Positions 6,372-14,892 of a DNA stretch of 16,470 nt are shown one piece after another. Within the stretch, counting starts at the first letter, position 1; every line of letters starts with the position of its first letter. Under the pieces are notes generated by a model. It was not told the DNA's origin, ran no database searches, and saw only the letters and a program-made list of their open reading frames with translations. A program made the translations under genes and the position numbers. This DNA is from Sulfurospirillum sp. UBA6790 (GTDB lineage Bacteria; Campylobacterota; Campylobacteria; Campylobacterales; Sulfurospirillaceae), in the NCBI GenBank assembly GCA_002452855.1, contig DKFS01000086.1, positions 1-16,470 of the forward strand. The letters run 5' to 3'.

Positions 6372-7736
6372 TTGATAACGTTAAAAGAGGCGTTAAAATT
6401 GCCTAAAGAAGAGATTGTAGCACTCAGAAGTGACTTGAAACAAAAAATTGAAGCGACAAAAGGACTGGGTGCGTACGTTGAGCAGTTTACATGTAAACCT
6501 ATCAGCACGTACGGCGAAGGCGTTCCTATTGCAATTAAAGATAATATTCAAGTCAATGGTTGGGAAGTCACCAGTGGCTCAAATATCCTTCAAGGTTATG
6601 TCGCTCCTTATAATGCAACGGTCATTGACAATATGTTAGCGCATGGTCTTGCTCCTTTTGGTCGCACCAATATGGATGAGTTTGCGATGGGAAGCTCTAC
6701 GGAATCATCTTTTTATGGAAAAACACTCAATCCACACAACCCAAAATGTGTCCCAGGTGGAAGCAGTGGCGGAAGTGCTGCAGCCGTAGCCGCAGGTATT
6801 GCCATAGCTGCCCTTGGCAGTGATACGGGTGGAAGTATTCGCCAACCTGCCGCATTTTGTGGATGTGTTGGACTCAAACCTACGTATGGAAAAGTCAGTC
6901 GTTACGGTTTGGGTGCTTATTCAAGTTCATTGGACCAAATTGGACCCATTACTCAAACGGTTGAAGATGCGGCAATTTTGTATGACATTATTGCGGGGCA
7001 TGAACCAAAAGATTCAACGAGTGCAAATATTGCACATCAAAGCGTAGCCGATAAACTTGATGCTAACCGAAAAATGACGATAGCAGTCATTGAAAACTAT
7101 CTCAATGAAGCCAGTCCTGAAGTTCGCGAAAAAATGCTAGAGGGCATTCGTGCACTCGAAAAAGCTGGACATAAAATTATTTATCGCAATTTTATTAATT
7201 CAAAATATGACATTGCAACGTATTATGTCATTGCAACCGCAGAAGCAAGCGCAAACCTTAGTCGTTATGACGGTGTACGCTATGGAAATCGTCAAAGCAA
7301 CGACAATCTCAAAGAGATGTTTGTAAAAAGCAGAAGTTTAGGATTTGGAGAAGAGGTCAAACGACGTATTTTATTGGGAACCTTTGTTCTAAGTAGTGGT
7401 TATTACGATGCGTATTATATTAAAGCACAACGAGCGCGCCATTTCATCAAAGCACAGTATGAAGCCATTTTTAAAGAGGCAGATTTGATTTTTACACCCG
7501 TAACCCCAACGAGTGCGTTTGAATTTGGTGCAAAAGCAGATCCTTTAGAGATGTATTTAAGTGATATTTATACAATTTCCCTCAATCTCGCGGGGCTTCC
7601 AGGTATTTCGGTGCCCTTAGGAAAAGACAGTAAAGGGCTTCCTATTGGCGGACAATTGATTGGGCAAGCGTATGGTGAGCAAACATTGCTTGATGGAGCA
7701 TTAAGTTTAGAGAGAGAACTCGGTTTAAGTCAATAA
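6372..7736 (+). CDS. gatA: Aspartyl/glutamyl-tRNA(Asn/Gln) amidotransferase subunit A
   Basis: Amidase subunit of GatCAB, which releases ammonia from glutamine to convert Glu-tRNA(Gln) or Asp-tRNA(Asn) to the amidated forms. The amidase-signature triad is visible: K56 in PIAIKDNI, cis-Ser S131 in PGGSSGGS and nucleophile S155 in DTGGSIRQP. The spacings (75 and 24 residues) match those of known GatA proteins. The 454-aa length is a little under the usual 480-490. The start is TTG at 6372, chosen because the strong AGGAGAGG ends just upstream and no in-frame ATG is near. gatB and gatC are not in this window. Residues 39-42 (FTCK) are encoded by an exact copy of the repeated palindrome at 6486-6497. 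Confidence 0.96.
   Translation: MITLKEALKLPKEEIVALRSDLKQKIEATKGLGAYVEQFTCKPISTYGEGVPIAIKDNIQVNGWEVTSGSNILQGYVAPYNATVIDNMLAHGLAPFGRTNMDEFAMGSSTESSFYGKTLNPHNPKCVPGGSSGGSAAAVAAGIAIAALGSDTGGSIRQPAAFCGCVGLKPTYGKVSRYGLGAYSSSLDQIGPITQTVEDAAILYDIIAGHEPKDSTSANIAHQSVADKLDANRKMTIAVIENYLNEASPEVREKMLEGIRALEKAGHKIIYRNFINSKYDIATYYVIATAEASANLSRYDGVRYGNRQSNDNLKEMFVKSRSLGFGEEVKRRILLGTFVLSSGYYDAYYIKAQRARHFIKAQYEAIFKEADLIFTPVTPTSAFEFGAKADPLEMYLSDIYTISLNLAGLPGISVPLGKDSKGLPIGGQLIGQAYGEQTLLDGALSLERELGLSQ
6486..6497. repeat. TTTACATGTAAA palindrome (exact), inside gatA
   Basis: Exact 12-bp copy encoding Phe-Thr-Cys-Lys at residues 39-42 of GatA, a part of the protein outside the catalytic signature. Confidence 0.9.
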
Positions 7737-7755
7737 GTAATCAGCGGCAAATGGA

Positions 7756-7777
7756 GTTAAAAAGTACGCTTTTTAAC
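7756..7777 (+). repeat. AT-rich hairpin in the gatA-guaB spacer
   Basis: Perfect 9-bp stem GTTAAAAAG/CTTTTTAAC around a TACG loop. It is too AT-rich and lacks a downstream U-run for a classical terminator. It may protect the gatA 3' end or act as a protein site. Confidence 0.45.
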
Positions 7778-7784
7778 GTATGTA

Positions 7785-7799
7785 AGGCTTTTAAAGCCT
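7785..7799 (+). repeat. Second hairpin in the gatA-guaB spacer
   Basis: AGGCTT (7785-7790) and AAGCCT (7794-7799) flank a 3-nt loop, 7 nt after the first hairpin and 23 nt before the guaB ATG. The pair of hairpins marks the largest likely transcription or processing boundary between ileS and metX. Termination here is only inferred. Confidence 0.4.
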
Positions 7800-7812
7800 A
7801 GTTATTTTGTAA

Positions 7813-9270
<1,458 letters not shown>

Positions 9271-9278
9271 GGCTTATT

Positions 9279-10388
9279 GTGAAAATACAGACCTTTGTAG
9301 AGCATTTTGATGAACCTTTGTATTTAGAGAGTGGACGTATTTTAGAATCTTACGCTCTTAAGTATGAAACCTATGGTGAGATGAGCGCAAGCAAAGACAA
9401 TATCATCATTGTCTTTCATGCACTCACGGGAAGTCATCATGCCGCAGGGCGTTATGAAGGTGAAACCAAAGCAGGGTGGTGGGACCCTCTTATTGGCGAT
9501 GGCAAGATTATAGATACTAGTAAATATTGCGTGATTTGTGTCAATATTTTAGGGAGCTGTTTTGGCTCCACAGGACCTATGAGTATTAATCCTAAAACCA
9601 AAGAGCCTCTGCGCCTAAAATTTCCAGTGCTCACCATCAGCGATATGGTCAGAGCCCAAATGAATCTTTTTACACGGTTAGGGATTAAAGAGGCGTATGC
9701 GATTATTGGCGGCTCTTTAGGAGGCATGCAAGGGCTTTGTATGTCCATAGAATATCCTAGTTTTGCCAAACGTGTTATCCTTTTAGCAACAACCTATGCA
9801 ACGGGTCCTTGGGCCATTGCGTGGAATAAAATAGCGATGGAAGGCATTGTCAATGACCCTCGCTTTAAGAATGGCAATTACGATAAAGAGGATTTTGAAG
9901 AAGAAGGGTTGCTTAGTTTTGCCATTGGTCGAATGGCGGGGCACATTAGTTTTTTAAGTCCGTATTCGATGAATAAAAAATTTGGACGCAATTATGTTGA
10001 AACCGATGGTTTGTATGAACTCTTCGGACGTTTTCAAGTAGAACGCTACATGGAATATAACGGATACAGCTTCGCCAAACGTTTTGACCCGCTCAGTTAT
10101 CTTTACATCATTAAAGCGATGAATATTTTTGATGCAACCCGTAATTACGATTCACTCGAAGATTCTTTGCAACATATTAAAACCAAACTCACACTTATCT
10201 CTTTTCAAGGTGATTGCCTGTTTATGCCTGAAGAGATGGAATTGATTAAGACAACGATGGAAAATATGGGCAGAGGCGATAGGGTTGATTATGTGTGTAT
10301 TGATAGCCACTATGGGCATGACGCTTTTTTAGTGGAGTATGACAAATTTGATTTTTATATCAAAAAAGCACTTGAGGCAAAAGTTTAA
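9279..10388 (+). CDS. metX: Homoserine O-acetyltransferase (MetX family)
   Basis: Alpha/beta-hydrolase-fold enzyme that acylates homoserine, normally with acetyl-CoA, in methionine synthesis. The nucleophile S146 lies in GGSLGGMQ (144-151). D312 (FQGDCLF) and H347 (HYGHDAFL) complete the triad. The HALTGSHHAAG block is at 47-57 and GSTGPMSINP at 96-105. The 369-aa length fits. Some MetX-family enzymes use succinyl-CoA, which I cannot exclude from sequence alone. The GTG start at 9279 is supported by TTAAGG (9267-9272), which overlaps the guaB stop codon. No other methionine gene is near, so the gene probably rides in a housekeeping operon. Confidence 0.94.
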   Translation: MKIQTFVEHFDEPLYLESGRILESYALKYETYGEMSASKDNIIIVFHALTGSHHAAGRYEGETKAGWWDPLIGDGKIIDTSKYCVICVNILGSCFGSTGPMSINPKTKEPLRLKFPVLTISDMVRAQMNLFTRLGIKEAYAIIGGSLGGMQGLCMSIEYPSFAKRVILLATTYATGPWAIAWNKIAMEGIVNDPRFKNGNYDKEDFEEEGLLSFAIGRMAGHISFLSPYSMNKKFGRNYVETDGLYELFGRFQVERYMEYNGYSFAKRFDPLSYLYIIKAMNIFDATRNYDSLEDSLQHIKTKLTLISFQGDCLFMPEEMELIKTTMENMGRGDRVDYVCIDSHYGHDAFLVEYDKFDFYIKKALEAKV

Positions 10389-10417
10389 GCACAAGCGCAC
10401 TGAAAAGGTAAAGAATT

Positions 10418-10621
10418 ATGGCAGAAAAAGACGAAAGTTTTGAGGTCAAATTAGAGCGTGCCAAAACAATTTTGGAACAACTCTCAAACCCTGAACTCTC
10501 TTTGGAAGAGGGGATGAAGCGTTATCAAGAGGGCATTTTAGTGCTTAAAGAAGCCAGTAAAATGATTGAAGAAGCAAAACTTACTTATACAAAATTGCAA
10601 GAAAAGGAAAATGAGGCATGA
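10418..10621 (+). CDS. xseB: Exodeoxyribonuclease VII small subunit
   Basis: A 67-aa, highly charged helical protein. FEVKLERAKTILEQLSNPELSLEEG (residues 8-32) followed by YQEG and a helical tail is the characteristic XseB pattern of two long helices. XseB binds the large catalytic subunit XseA to make exonuclease VII, which degrades single-stranded DNA in repair. xseA is not in this window. AAAAGG at 10403-10408 precedes the ATG by 9 nt. The stop overlaps the start of the next gene by 4 nt (ATGA), so the nitrilase-like protein is probably translated by coupling. Confidence 0.9.
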   Translation: MAEKDESFEVKLERAKTILEQLSNPELSLEEGMKRYQEGILVLKEASKMIEEAKLTYTKLQEKENEA

Positions 10622-11409
10622 AAATAGCCGCATTGCAACTCAGCACGCTTCCCATGAGCGAAGCGAAATTGGATTACTATTTTCGTATCTGTAAACAAAA
10701 AGAGGTTGAAGTTGTTTTATTGAGCGAATATGCACTCAATAGCTTTTTCAAAGAGCTAGAGAATATGCCTATTTCGATGATAAAAGAGCAATCCAATCAT
10801 AAAATTGAAGCTCTTAAAAAACTCTGCGCGGAGTATGATTTACATGTCATAGCGCCTATTGTGAATGTTAAAGGCGATTTTTGTTACAAAAGCAATGCCC
10901 ATTTTTCAGCAAAATCCGTCCATTTTTTTGATCAGCAATTTTTGATTAATTACAAACATTGGAATGAAGAGAAATTTTTTGCAAACGCCATTGCCAAATA
11001 CACATTGCCAATTTTCTTACACGGCGGCATTCGTTTTGGCATCGTGAGCGGATATGAACTTCATTTTGACATGGTATGGCAAGAAGTCATGCGTAAAAAT
11101 GTGGATGTGGTTTTAACGTCAACTTCTTCGACATTTGACTCGGCAAGAAGATGGGAAGAACTGTTAAAAATGCGTGCGATGTTGGGCAATGTCTATATCC
11201 TTCGTGCGAACCGTGTGGGAAGTTATAAAGAAGAAGAGACATGGCAGTTTTATGGTCAAAGCAGCCTGATTTCTCCGTATGGCGAAGTGGAGCTAACGTT
11301 GGGTGATAAAGAGGAGATGATTGTGGCAACCATCGACAAAGAGACTCTGAGTGAAGCTCGAAAACTGTGGGGTTGGAAAAAACAAGTTAGCAAAAGAGAA
11401 GCGTTATGA
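10618..11409 (+). CDS. Nitrilase-superfamily (carbon-nitrogen hydrolase) protein lacking the catalytic cysteine
   Basis: The fold signature is clear: MKIAALQLS at the N-terminus, E37 in LLSEYAL, K113 in INYKHWNEEKFF, MRAMLGNVYILRANRVG (185-201), and YGQSSLISPYGEVE (212-225). However, at the nucleophile site, where active enzymes have a GVxICYDxRFP-type motif, this protein reads GIVSGYELHF (141-150), with Gly145 (codon GGA) in place of Cys. Hydrolysis by the usual thioester route therefore looks impossible. It may be a pseudoenzyme with a binding or regulatory role, or use a different chemistry. The 263-aa length is normal and no frameshift is seen. It overlaps xseB and the ThiF-like gene by 4 nt each (both ATGA), so the three are probably made together. 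The substrate or partner is unknown. Confidence 0.85.
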   Translation: MKIAALQLSTLPMSEAKLDYYFRICKQKEVEVVLLSEYALNSFFKELENMPISMIKEQSNHKIEALKKLCAEYDLHVIAPIVNVKGDFCYKSNAHFSAKSVHFFDQQFLINYKHWNEEKFFANAIAKYTLPIFLHGGIRFGIVSGYELHFDMVWQEVMRKNVDVVLTSTSSTFDSARRWEELLKMRAMLGNVYILRANRVGSYKEEETWQFYGQSSLISPYGEVELTLGDKEEMIVATIDKETLSEARKLWGWKKQVSKREAL

Positions 11410-12071
11410 CCCAATATTTCCACAGACAGATACAGCTGTGGGGTGAAGAGACACAACACATGCTTCAAGAAAAGAAGATTGTCATTATCGGATGCGGTGG
11501 ACTTGGAAGTTCTCTTGCGTATGCGCTTGGAAGTTCAGGCATCGGTGAAATTCATCTGGTCGATTTTGATGAAGTAAGCGTGCACAATATTCATCGCCAG
11601 ATTGCTTTTAAACTTGGTGATGAGGGAAAATTTAAAGCAGACCTTGTGAAAGAGAGCATCGAAAGTCGTTGTCCTTATGTCAAAGTATTTGCGCATATTG
11701 GACGTTTGGAAGACTTTACATGTAAAAAAATTGGGGTTGATTTAATCATAGATGCAACCGATAATTTACCAACACGCGGTTTGATTGATGCGTATGCAAA
11801 AGAGACGAAAACGCCTTGGGTTTATGGCTCGGTTGAGGCTTTTAACGGTCAAGTCTGTTTCTTTGAAGAGAGCAGTTTCAAAGCGTTCGTGATTAACGAT
11901 AAAAAACCTGCGGGTATTGCTGCGCCTATTGTCATGCATATTGCCTCCTTGCAAGCTAATTTGGCATTGCGCTATTTAGCAGGTCTCAGTGTGAAAAAAG
12001 ATTGGCTCTATTACCTCTACTTCAATGAAGCAGGCGAGCTAATTACCCAAAAATTTGGTATGCCAAAATAA
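11406..12071 (+). CDS. ThiF/MoeB/HesA-family E1-like adenylyltransferase
   Basis: E1-like proteins adenylate the C-terminal glycine of a small sulfur carrier such as ThiS or MoaD. Visible are the nucleotide loop GCGGLGSS (29-36), VDFDEVSVHNIHRQ (52-65) with the expected Arg R64, K77 at the usual 13-residue distance from that Arg, and DATDNLPTR (116-124). The 221-aa length is at the short end, and the two CxxC zinc pairs common in ThiF and MoeB are missing; cysteines are only at 30, 89, 106 and 151. No thiS, thiG or moa gene is nearby, so I give no gene symbol. The start overlaps the nitrilase-like gene by 4 nt (ATGA). Residues 104-107 (FTCK) come from an exact palindrome copy. Confidence 0.85.
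   Translation: MTQYFHRQIQLWGEETQHMLQEKKIVIIGCGGLGSSLAYALGSSGIGEIHLVDFDEVSVHNIHRQIAFKLGDEGKFKADLVKESIESRCPYVKVFAHIGRLEDFTCKKIGVDLIIDATDNLPTRGLIDAYAKETKTPWVYGSVEAFNGQVCFFEESSFKAFVINDKKPAGIAAPIVMHIASLQANLALRYLAGLSVKKDWLYYLYFNEAGELITQKFGMPK
11715..11726. repeat. TTTACATGTAAA palindrome (exact), inside the thiF-like gene
   Basis: Exact copy encoding Phe-Thr-Cys-Lys at residues 104-107, just before the DATDN motif region. Only 367 nt separate its start from that of the next copy at 12082. Confidence 0.9.
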
Positions 12072-12080
12072 ATTAAATGC

Positions 12081-12094
12081 TTTTACATGTAAAA
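12081..12094. repeat. TTTACATGTAAA palindrome extended to 14 bp, intergenic
   Basis: TTTTACATGTAAAA is a perfect 14-bp palindrome in the 33-nt gap between the thiF-like gene and the aminotransferase. Its right arm merges into the AAAAAGGAAAA ribosome site (12091-12101), so a bound protein or RNA fold here could affect translation. Confidence 0.9.
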
Positions 12095-12104
12095 AGGAAA
12101 ACCA

Positions 12105-13235
12105 TTGCATTTTGAACCTTATCCATTTGAAAAATTAAGTACGTTACTCAAAGATATTACGCCAAATCCGAAATTTCCGGCGGTCAATTTAACCATTGGC
12201 GAACCACAGTTTGAGACACCAACATTCATTCTTGAAGCACTCAAAGAGAATGTTCACTTACTCAATAAATACCCAAAATCAGCAGGTGAAGCTTCGGTTG
12301 CTCAGGCACAGCGAAGTTTTGTCCAAAAACGTTTTGGAGTTGCGCTAAAAGAGAGCGAACTGCTTTCAACGTTTGGCACACGAGAGGTGTTGTTTAACTT
12401 TCCACAATACCTTTTGCACGATAAACAAAATCCCGTGATGGCCTATACCAATCCGTTTTATCAAATCTATGAAGGTGCTGCTATTGCCAGTCGAGCGCGT
12501 GTGGTTCATTTGAATCTCACCAAAGAAAATGCCTTTAAACCAGACATTAATGTGCCAGAGCTGAAAGAAGCAGATTTGATTATCCTCAATTTTCCTAACA
12601 ACCCGACAACCTCGGTACTCAGTATCGAAGAGTTAGGCGCATGGGTCAAATTTGCACTCAAATACGACATTGTCCTTCTCAACGATGAATGTTACAGTGA
12701 AATTTACGTCGATGAAAAGCCGCCTTCCTTGTTAGAAGCTTCTTTAGCCGTAGGAAATGAGAGCTTTAAAAATGTCTTGGTGATTAATTCTATCTCCAAA
12801 CGAAGTTCAGCCCCTGGGCTTCGCTCCGGATTCATCGCGGGGGATGAGAGAATTCTAAGCGGTTATGCAAAATACAGAACTTACGTGGGTGCGGGCATTC
12901 CTCTGCCGTTACAAGCAGCATCTGCTCTAGCATGGAACGATATGGCTCATGTCGAGATAACGCGCAAAGAATACGCAAAAAATCTCTCTTTAGCCAAAGA
13001 AATTTTAGGGATTGATGCCATTGCAGCAACGTTTTATATTTGGCTTGAAGTGGGGGATGATTTGGCTTTTACATGTAAATTGTATGAGCAAAAAAATATT
13101 AAAGTCTTGCCGGGTCGTTTTTTAGGACGAGCGGGTATGGGTGATGGGTATGTACGCATTGCGTTGGTTGAAAACAGCGCTAAAACAGAACACATTTTAA
13201 AAGAAGTCAGTAATTTTTATAAGGGCGAGCATTGA
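12105..13235 (+). CDS. dapC: Class I/II PLP aminotransferase, probably succinyldiaminopimelate aminotransferase (DapC)
   Basis: Fold type I aminotransferase. The PLP-binding Lys is K232 in NSISKRSSAPGLRSGF (228-243). NFPNNPT (162-168), D194 and Y197 in LLNDECYSEIY contact the cofactor, and R351 in GYVRIAL is the expected carboxylate-binding Arg. In Campylobacterota, proteins of this type next to murC are usually called DapC, making N-succinyl-LL-diaminopimelate for lysine and peptidoglycan; that specificity is inferred from the family and from murC downstream. The start is TTG at 12105, supported by AAGGA at 12094-12098. The stop overlaps the murC TTG start (TTGA). FTCK at 322-325 is encoded by a palindrome copy. 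Another aminotransferase specificity remains possible. Confidence 0.85.
   Translation: MHFEPYPFEKLSTLLKDITPNPKFPAVNLTIGEPQFETPTFILEALKENVHLLNKYPKSAGEASVAQAQRSFVQKRFGVALKESELLSTFGTREVLFNFPQYLLHDKQNPVMAYTNPFYQIYEGAAIASRARVVHLNLTKENAFKPDINVPELKEADLIILNFPNNPTTSVLSIEELGAWVKFALKYDIVLLNDECYSEIYVDEKPPSLLEASLAVGNESFKNVLVINSISKRSSAPGLRSGFIAGDERILSGYAKYRTYVGAGIPLPLQAASALAWNDMAHVEITRKEYAKNLSLAKEILGIDAIAATFYIWLEVGDDLAFTCKLYEQKNIKVLPGRFLGRAGMGDGYVRIALVENSAKTEHILKEVSNFYKGEH
13068..13079. repeat. TTTACATGTAAA palindrome (exact), inside the aminotransferase gene
   Basis: Exact copy encoding Phe-Thr-Cys-Lys at residues 322-325, in the C-terminal small domain. Confidence 0.9.
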
Positions 13236-14542
13236 AAAAAGTACACTTTGTAGGCATTGGGGGCATTGGGCTCTCTGCATTAGCACGTTATCTTAAACAA
13301 GAAGGCTATGAGATTACGGGCTCTGATATAAAAGCAACAAAAATTACAGCCAGTTTAGAGAAAGAGGGTATTCCTGTTGTGATTCCTCATGATCCAGCGT
13401 GTATCACAGACCAAGATTTGGTGATTTATTCTGCGGTTATTAAACCAGACAATATTGAACTGGTGCGTGCTCGCGAAAAAGGCATGAGCATTATGCCAAG
13501 ACGTGAAGCGCTTTTATTTATTCTCAAAAACAGACGTGTTTTCTCTGTCTGCGGTGCGCATGGAAAAAGTACAACCAGCGCCATGCTTGCTTCACTGATT
13601 GAAGGTTCGGTCATTATTGGTGCCGAGAGTAAACAGTTTGGAACCAACATGTACTACAAAGAGGGCAATAACGTCATTTTTGAAGCCGATGAAAGCGATG
13701 AAAGCTTTTTAAATTCAAACCCGTATGTTGCGATTGTGACCAATGCTGAACCTGAGCATATGGAATATTATAATTACGATTTGAACCGATTTTATGGGGC
13801 CTATCGACACTTTTTAGAGAGCGCAAAAATCCGCGTGATTAACGCAGAAGATGAATTTCTCTCAACACTAAGTGATTTGGATGCGATACGCCTTTACCCA
13901 AGTCGTGATATCAAAGAGATTACGACGGTTATGAAAGAGGGAGAACCTTATACCTCTTTTGTCCTCAAAGATTTAGGACGTTTTGAAGTCTGGGGTATAG
14001 GTGCGCATATGGCACTCGATGCTTCTTTGGCGATACTGGCAAGTCTTAATGAAATGGATGTTGAGAGCGTTCGCGAAAAATTAAAAACCTATAAAGGCAT
14101 CAAAAAACGTTTTGATATCATTGCCAAAGATGAGACATTTGCACTGATAGACGATTATGGTCATCATCCAACAGAGATAAAAGCAACCCTATGTTCTGCA
14201 AAAAAATATGCCGAATTGATGGGACTTAAAAAAATTACGGCTATTTGGCAACCACATAAATATTCACGTACGATTGATAATTTACAAAGCTTTGTCAATT
14301 GTTTTGAAGGTGTGGACGAACTCGTCTTGCTTCCCGTATGGAAAGCGGGCGAAAAAGAGGTTTTTATTGATTTTGCAAAAGAGTTTTCACGCTATGCTCC
14401 AAAATTTGCCGAACGTATTTTTAGAGTCGATAACAGTATTGAAATGACAGATAAAAGCAGTGCACACCTAAAATTTAGTGACGGATTGGTTATCGGATTT
14501 GGTGCGGGTGACATTACGTATCAATTAAGAGGAATCATCTGA
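13232..14542 (+). CDS. murC: UDP-N-acetylmuramate-L-alanine ligase
   Basis: Cytoplasmic ATP-dependent ligase that adds L-Ala to UDP-MurNAc, the first amino acid of the peptidoglycan stem. The N-terminal Rossmann motif VGIGGIGLSALARYL is at 7-21. The ATP loop is GAHGKSTT (108-115), with Ala in place of the more common Thr. Mg and substrate residues lie in EADESDESF (151-159) and NAEPEHMEYY (171-180). DDYGHHPTEI is at 307-316, with the C-terminal domain beyond. The 436-aa length is typical of the shorter MurC proteins in this phylum. The TTG start at 13232 overlaps the preceding stop (TTGA), so translation is coupled to the aminotransferase, which fits joint supply of wall precursors. The related Mpl ligase is possible but less likely given length and context. 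Confidence 0.93.
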   Translation: MKKVHFVGIGGIGLSALARYLKQEGYEITGSDIKATKITASLEKEGIPVVIPHDPACITDQDLVIYSAVIKPDNIELVRAREKGMSIMPRREALLFILKNRRVFSVCGAHGKSTTSAMLASLIEGSVIIGAESKQFGTNMYYKEGNNVIFEADESDESFLNSNPYVAIVTNAEPEHMEYYNYDLNRFYGAYRHFLESAKIRVINAEDEFLSTLSDLDAIRLYPSRDIKEITTVMKEGEPYTSFVLKDLGRFEVWGIGAHMALDASLAILASLNEMDVESVREKLKTYKGIKKRFDIIAKDETFALIDDYGHHPTEIKATLCSAKKYAELMGLKKITAIWQPHKYSRTIDNLQSFVNCFEGVDELVLLPVWKAGEKEVFIDFAKEFSRYAPKFAERIFRVDNSIEMTDKSSAHLKFSDGLVIGFGAGDITYQLRGII

Positions 14543-14892
14543 TGCAATTTGCACTCTTTTTAGCGGTTCTGTTACTGTTTGGGTCTGTATGGTACAGCAA
14601 AAAAGAGAGCCTTTCATTGCGGATGAAATTAGGGATGGTCGGTATTGTCATCATTTTAATCGCTCTTGCGGCAGGGTACGAAATGCGCCAGAGCCAAATG
14701 AATGAATACAACCGAATGATTATCAGTGCTTTTAAGCAAGGCAAAACGCTCTATTGTGGCGACAGCGGAGTTGAAGTAAACTCAACGACATTTATTTTTG
14801 TCAGTGGAACACTGAGCTTCATCCCAAGTGATGAGAATAAAAAAGACCAAGGTATGGTCATTGATACTTTTACATGTAAAACGAAACATTGA
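14542..14892 (+). CDS. 116-aa membrane protein of unknown function between murC and mutS2
   Basis: I do not recognise a domain. Two hydrophobic segments (about 2-17 and 30-46) are followed by a soluble C-terminal part of about 70 residues with two cysteines, C72 (LYCGDSG) and C112 (FTCK). Both termini probably lie on the same side of the membrane. If the tail is periplasmic, C72 and C112 could form a disulphide; this is inference. The ATG shares one base with the murC stop (TGATG), and AGAGGA lies upstream. Its own stop shares one base with the mutS2 ATG in the same way. From memory, a small membrane gene sits at this position in Campylobacter too. The last 7 codons overlap a 14-bp palindrome copy. 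Confidence 0.82.
   Translation: MQFALFLAVLLLFGSVWYSKKESLSLRMKLGMVGIVIILIALAAGYEMRQSQMNEYNRMIISAFKQGKTLYCGDSGVEVNSTTFIFVSGTLSFIPSDENKKDQGMVIDTFTCKTKH
14868..14881. repeat. TTTACATGTAAA palindrome extended to 14 bp, end of the 116-aa gene
   Basis: TTTTACATGTAAAA, a perfect 14-bp palindrome, encodes Phe-Thr-Cys-Lys near the C-terminus of the 116-aa protein. It ends 10 nt before the mutS2 ATG, where a Shine-Dalgarno would be expected. Confidence 0.9.

Noticed and set aside
10839..10850. TTTACATGTCAT as another copy of the palindrome
   Set aside because: It matches 10 of 12, but the mismatches break the right arm's symmetry, so it is counted only as a near miss.
13646..13653. AACATGTA in murC as another palindrome copy
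   Set aside because: Only the central ACATGT hexamer and one flanking base on the right match; this is expected by chance.
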